Of a DNA stretch of 64,000 nt, positions 61,072 to 64,000 are shown in pieces. The number at the start of each line of letters is the position of its first letter. Position 1 is the stretch's first letter. Origin of the DNA: Linyphia triangularis (taxonomy: Eukaryota > Arthropoda > Arachnida > Araneae > Linyphiidae); the NCBI GenBank assembly GCA_963978545.1, contig OZ021721.1:109341366-109405365 (forward strand), written 5' to 3'. The notes under the pieces are model-generated. The model worked only from the letters and a program-made list of their open reading frames with translations, was not told where the DNA came from and did no database searches. The position numbers and the translations under genes were made by a program.

Positions 61072-61341
61072 CAATAGGCAATGGCGGATCCAGAGAGGTG
61101 CGGGGTTAAATAAGGAAAACATATAGACGTGGAAGAATATTTTATGTGTTGTTTGGCAAGACTATAATAAACAAAAGTCTAACACTGGCGTCCAAAACTA
61201 ACAGAGATTATCAATTATTTAATTTGTATATATAATTAGCTTATGAACATGTGAAAGATTGGAATTAAAAATAAAACCAATGTGCTATATTGTTTTTGCC
61301 GCTCACGTTTTAACGCATCAAGCTGCTCTCATGCTTTAGAT

Positions 61342-62052
61342 CAGGCTACAACGCGGCCCGCGATGGATTTTTCTGCGGCCCGCCGGCACCACAGAAGACA
61401 CACACACACAAAATCAAATTTCACGATATGGACAGGGTTTTTTTTTTTTTTTTTTTTTTTTTTTACATAATTGTAATCTCTCCGAAATAATATGTGTTAA
61501 CTATGTAGAACAGAGTTCTACCCTACGTGTTCGAAAAAACTATATGAGTAATAATAAATACTGGTATAACTTAACTGAATCTCTCTGATTTGGACAATTT
61601 ATTAAAATTAACTGCAACAAATACTCCGAAAGACATCGACTCTATCATAAAATAAACTGAACGATTTCGACTGTCATCGTCTCACAATTAATATCGACTA
61701 AAATGGCGTAATCTGGAAGTACAGTTTAAATACTTTTATTAAAAGTTAGGTCAAGTTGCATTATTACGTTGAAACAAAGATTCACTTCTTTTTAAAACTT
61801 TGATTTACGATTTACTAATAATGAAAACTATTATTACTATTATTATTTTTAATTATTTAAAAAAAAGACTATATTAATTGTAATTTTATTAATATAAAAA
61901 AAAATCAACATTTTCTCCAGTTTTCAGAAATACTATATATTATTAAATCGATAGTAATTAAATATACATATTTTGATGTATCTGGCCCTCGAAAAGCTCT
62001 AAAATAAGTCATTACGGCCCGCCTCTAAAACTTAGTGGCTACGCTACCGCTA
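61342..62052. mobile_element. hAT-type non-autonomous element, 711 bp, nested
   Basis: Flanked by the perfect 8-bp duplication CTTTAGAT (61334-61341 and 62053-62060). The left end starts CAGGCTACAACGCGGCCCG and the right end (inverted) TAGCGGTAGCGTAGCC. GCGGCCCGC-type GC boxes lie near both ends around an AT-rich core with a long poly-T (61438-61464). Typical of non-autonomous hAT elements. Confidence 0.85.
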
Positions 62053-62221
62053 CTTTAGATGAAGTCAATCAAGATTTTACGAATCCGTACTGAACGTCTT
62101 TAACACAAATATTTTCATCCCAAAAAACGGAAATGAAAAAGCCGAGAACGAAGCAAGACAACAAAGCAAATTATAGAGTCGCCTTCATGTTATTGAGACT
62201 TTTTATCTCTCTGTAGCATAT

Positions 62222-62943
62222 TGTTACGAATTTTTGTATATTTGTAAATATTTCGTAGTGTTAATTTTGTAAATAGTAATTTATGTACATTTCGCATAAG
62301 GCAGTGCAATAGTTCGTCATTAAATTGGCTTTCCTGCAGTGAGCATCTCAATGCTTGATAACGGGTTTTACAGAGGTAACTCTGGGAAGCGAGTTTCAAG
62401 GGGCAGGGCATTTAACATTATGGTAATGGGAATCTCGCCAATTTGCGAGATAGAGCCAAGTTGGCGACGGTTTTGGCGACTAATTTTTGTCGCCAAACTT
62501 GGTGACCATTTGGCGACATTTTCGGTCCCCAGGTACATGTATAGGACTTTTCGACTTCGATCTGGAAAGTTCTCCAAATATCTACTTCTAGAAGTCTCAA
62601 GAAGGTTTGACTCCTATATAAGTCGGCCGAGGAGGTTAGTTAGTTAGTTGACTGATTTTGAGTCACTGAGTTAGTTGTTAGCTGAGTCCATTAGTTGACT
62701 GGAATTACTTAGTAGTTCTAAAGCGAACTGTATTGCATTGTCTTTTGCGGCGATTGAGCAATTGTGTTGTCAAATTTTTAACTGCTGTTTTGTGCTCTAT
62801 TATTGTGAAAAGAGCTGTATTCTGTCTACTAGAACGAGAAGTTCTGGAGTTGTAAAAGAATCTGTGAAGAGTGATATTGGAATAAATATCTGCAAGTTTT
62901 GATCTGCTTTGGCGTCAAATCTTTCGAACCCGTCCACACAACA
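62222..62943 (+). mobile_element. Solo LTR, Ty3/Gypsy-like, 722 bp
   Basis: It begins TGTTACG and ends ACAACA (TGTT...AACA ends) and is flanked by the 4-bp duplication ATAT (62218-62221 and 62944-62947). Its interior is laid out as U3-R-U5. TTGGCGAC motifs occur on both strands (about 62460-62515), with a TATA box at 62615-62622 and poly(A) signal AATAAA at 62881-62886. No internal retroelement genes are adjacent, so it arose by LTR-LTR recombination or is a lone remnant. Superfamily is inferred from the duplication length and end sequence. Confidence 0.85.
62615..62622 (+). promoter_or_regulatory. TATA box of the solo LTR
   Basis: TATATAAG lies 394 bases into the LTR and 259 bases before AATAAA, the expected spacing for a U3 promoter and R region. 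Confidence 0.75.
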
Positions 62944-63077
62944 ATATTTTGTATAGTCAAATTAAGTTATCCCCTGGTATAGTAATATAATTTAGGAACA
63001 ACAAAATTTACCTAAACTATTCAACAGCCCCAGCTCCTTCCATAGTAAAACTCTGGATCCGCCCTTGGCAATAGGCA

Positions 63078-64000
63078 CCTAGACGTTTGATATCTTTGCT
63101 CAATAGACAATTGCCTTGCAATATTTTTAGTTTCTATCAAATTAATCAAAAATCGCCAATACTCCATGATATATGAATATTTAAGACACATTTTGCGAAT
63201 TTAGTATATTGATTCCATCGTAATTATTGCATATATGTGCTGTACTTAAACACATATATGCGATATAATTTCTTATTCATTTTTTAACGTTTCGTTTAAA
63301 TTTTTGGTTTCAATACTTGATTTAAATTGTATTTATTTTAAAATAAGACAAACCATAATCTCTTTCGTAACCAATAGGAATCACCTATTAGAATGTAAAA
63401 CCTACTTATTTACTATATAATTGCTTTTTTTAGTGGATACATGTGCATAAATGAACTTGTGGATGTAAAAAAGAAAATTACTCTAAAAAAGTATTTACAA
63501 TCACTGAATGGAAATTTACGATATATTTTAATGAGATTTTCTGAAATCTCATAAAAAATATCTTACAAAAGCACTTTATTGCAAAAAGTATTCTGAACAT
63601 AACCACTTGGCCATTGTTTTGATACTGCTCACACCACAGAGGGCAATGTTATGAATTTAAAATGTTTATTGTTTAAAAAACGTAAGAAATTTTTCAAAAT
63701 TAACCTATGAAAAAAAGTTTTAAAAACAATTCCTGTACATACATTGACAACTTTTATGTGCAATCGTAACTTTAAGCGATTTAGAATTCAGATCGAGTTT
63801 CGATTTTACCAAGGTTAAATAAGCATTTCAGAAGTTATAAGTATATAGTTATTAATAAATCCTATACCATAAACATTTCATGTCGTAAAAAGTTTCACAG
63901 AATGGAAATAATCCGGAAATCATATAACCGTGAACTGCAACCAGCGCTATGTATATCGTAAGTAGTAGTATTATAAAAACTGACACATATTTTCTTAGGT
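63078..64000. other. AT-rich intergenic sequence to the window end
   Basis: No recognised gene or repeat boundary. Confidence 0.5.

Larger units (their letters stand above)
61081..63068. mobile_element. TIR DNA element hosting two later insertions
   Basis: The left end ATGGCGGATCCAGAG matches the inverted right end (CCAAGGGCGGATCCAGAG). Both are flanked by the 9-bp duplication CAATAGGCA (61072-61080 and 63069-63077), a length typical of MULE (9) or hAT (8) superfamilies. Without the hAT-type element and the LTR it would be about 540 bp. No transposase recognised. Confidence 0.85.

Noticed and set aside
1..64000. CRISPR arrays, bacterial operons, phage or defence systems
   Set aside because: The window is eukaryotic (spliced gene, LINEs, SINEs, microsatellites). 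Tandem repeats present lack CRISPR-like spacing, and no prokaryotic gene organisation is seen.

Overview
This is an AT-rich animal nuclear genome window, spliced and full of transposable elements. It is most likely an arthropod, and the retroelement types suggest a chelicerate such as a spider, though that is an inference. There are no operons, ribosome binding sites, CRISPR arrays or plasmid features. Only one host protein-coding gene can be read with confidence: the 3' half of an NR2C-type nuclear receptor (TR2/TR4 family, Drosophila Hr78 group). It lies on the + strand in six exons (1-28, 4443-4582, 7103-7240, 7391-7517, 12999-13135, 14308-14351). All junctions are GT-AG, the phases agree, and together they encode 203 residues of ligand-binding domain. 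The stop codon lies 2 nt before a strong splice donor, so the 3' UTR probably continues in an exon starting at 17818 and ends at poly(A) signals near 19.6 or 19.95 kb.

Layout. 1-20 kb: the receptor gene, with introns loaded with mobile DNA. These are a 3.2 kb fold-back element, a CR1-type LINE, two tRNA-derived SINEs, a TIR element carrying another TIR element inside it, and a second fold-back element. 20-24 kb: AT-rich sequence with a perfect 34-bp hairpin and a TA microsatellite. 24-33 kb: a run of DNA transposons and a short LINE insertion. 33-39.7 kb: microsatellite and minisatellites, a 187-bp piggyBac-like MITE and two short TA-flanked MITEs. 40-44.5 kb: repeat-poor, with a possible minus-strand TATA promoter. 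45-52 kb: four SINE copies and a 531-bp hAT-type element. 54.8-55.25 kb: a GC-rich island with strong splice donors facing outward on both strands, possibly a divergent promoter. 56-64 kb: a hAT transposase pseudogene and a multi-layer nest in which a TIR element hosts both a hAT element and a Ty3/Gypsy-like solo LTR.

Many insertions could be bounded to the base from target-site duplications (TSDs): 12-15 bp for SINEs and the short LINE, 8 bp for hAT-type elements, TTAA for piggyBac-like, TA for Tc1/mariner-like and 4 bp for the LTR. The window is best read as a compact record of transposition into and around a conserved nuclear receptor gene. I found no new host defence or metabolic system. 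The items most worth follow-up are the large palindromes, the nested insertions, the divergent GC island and the 3' UTR intron of the receptor. All similarity estimates were made by eye.
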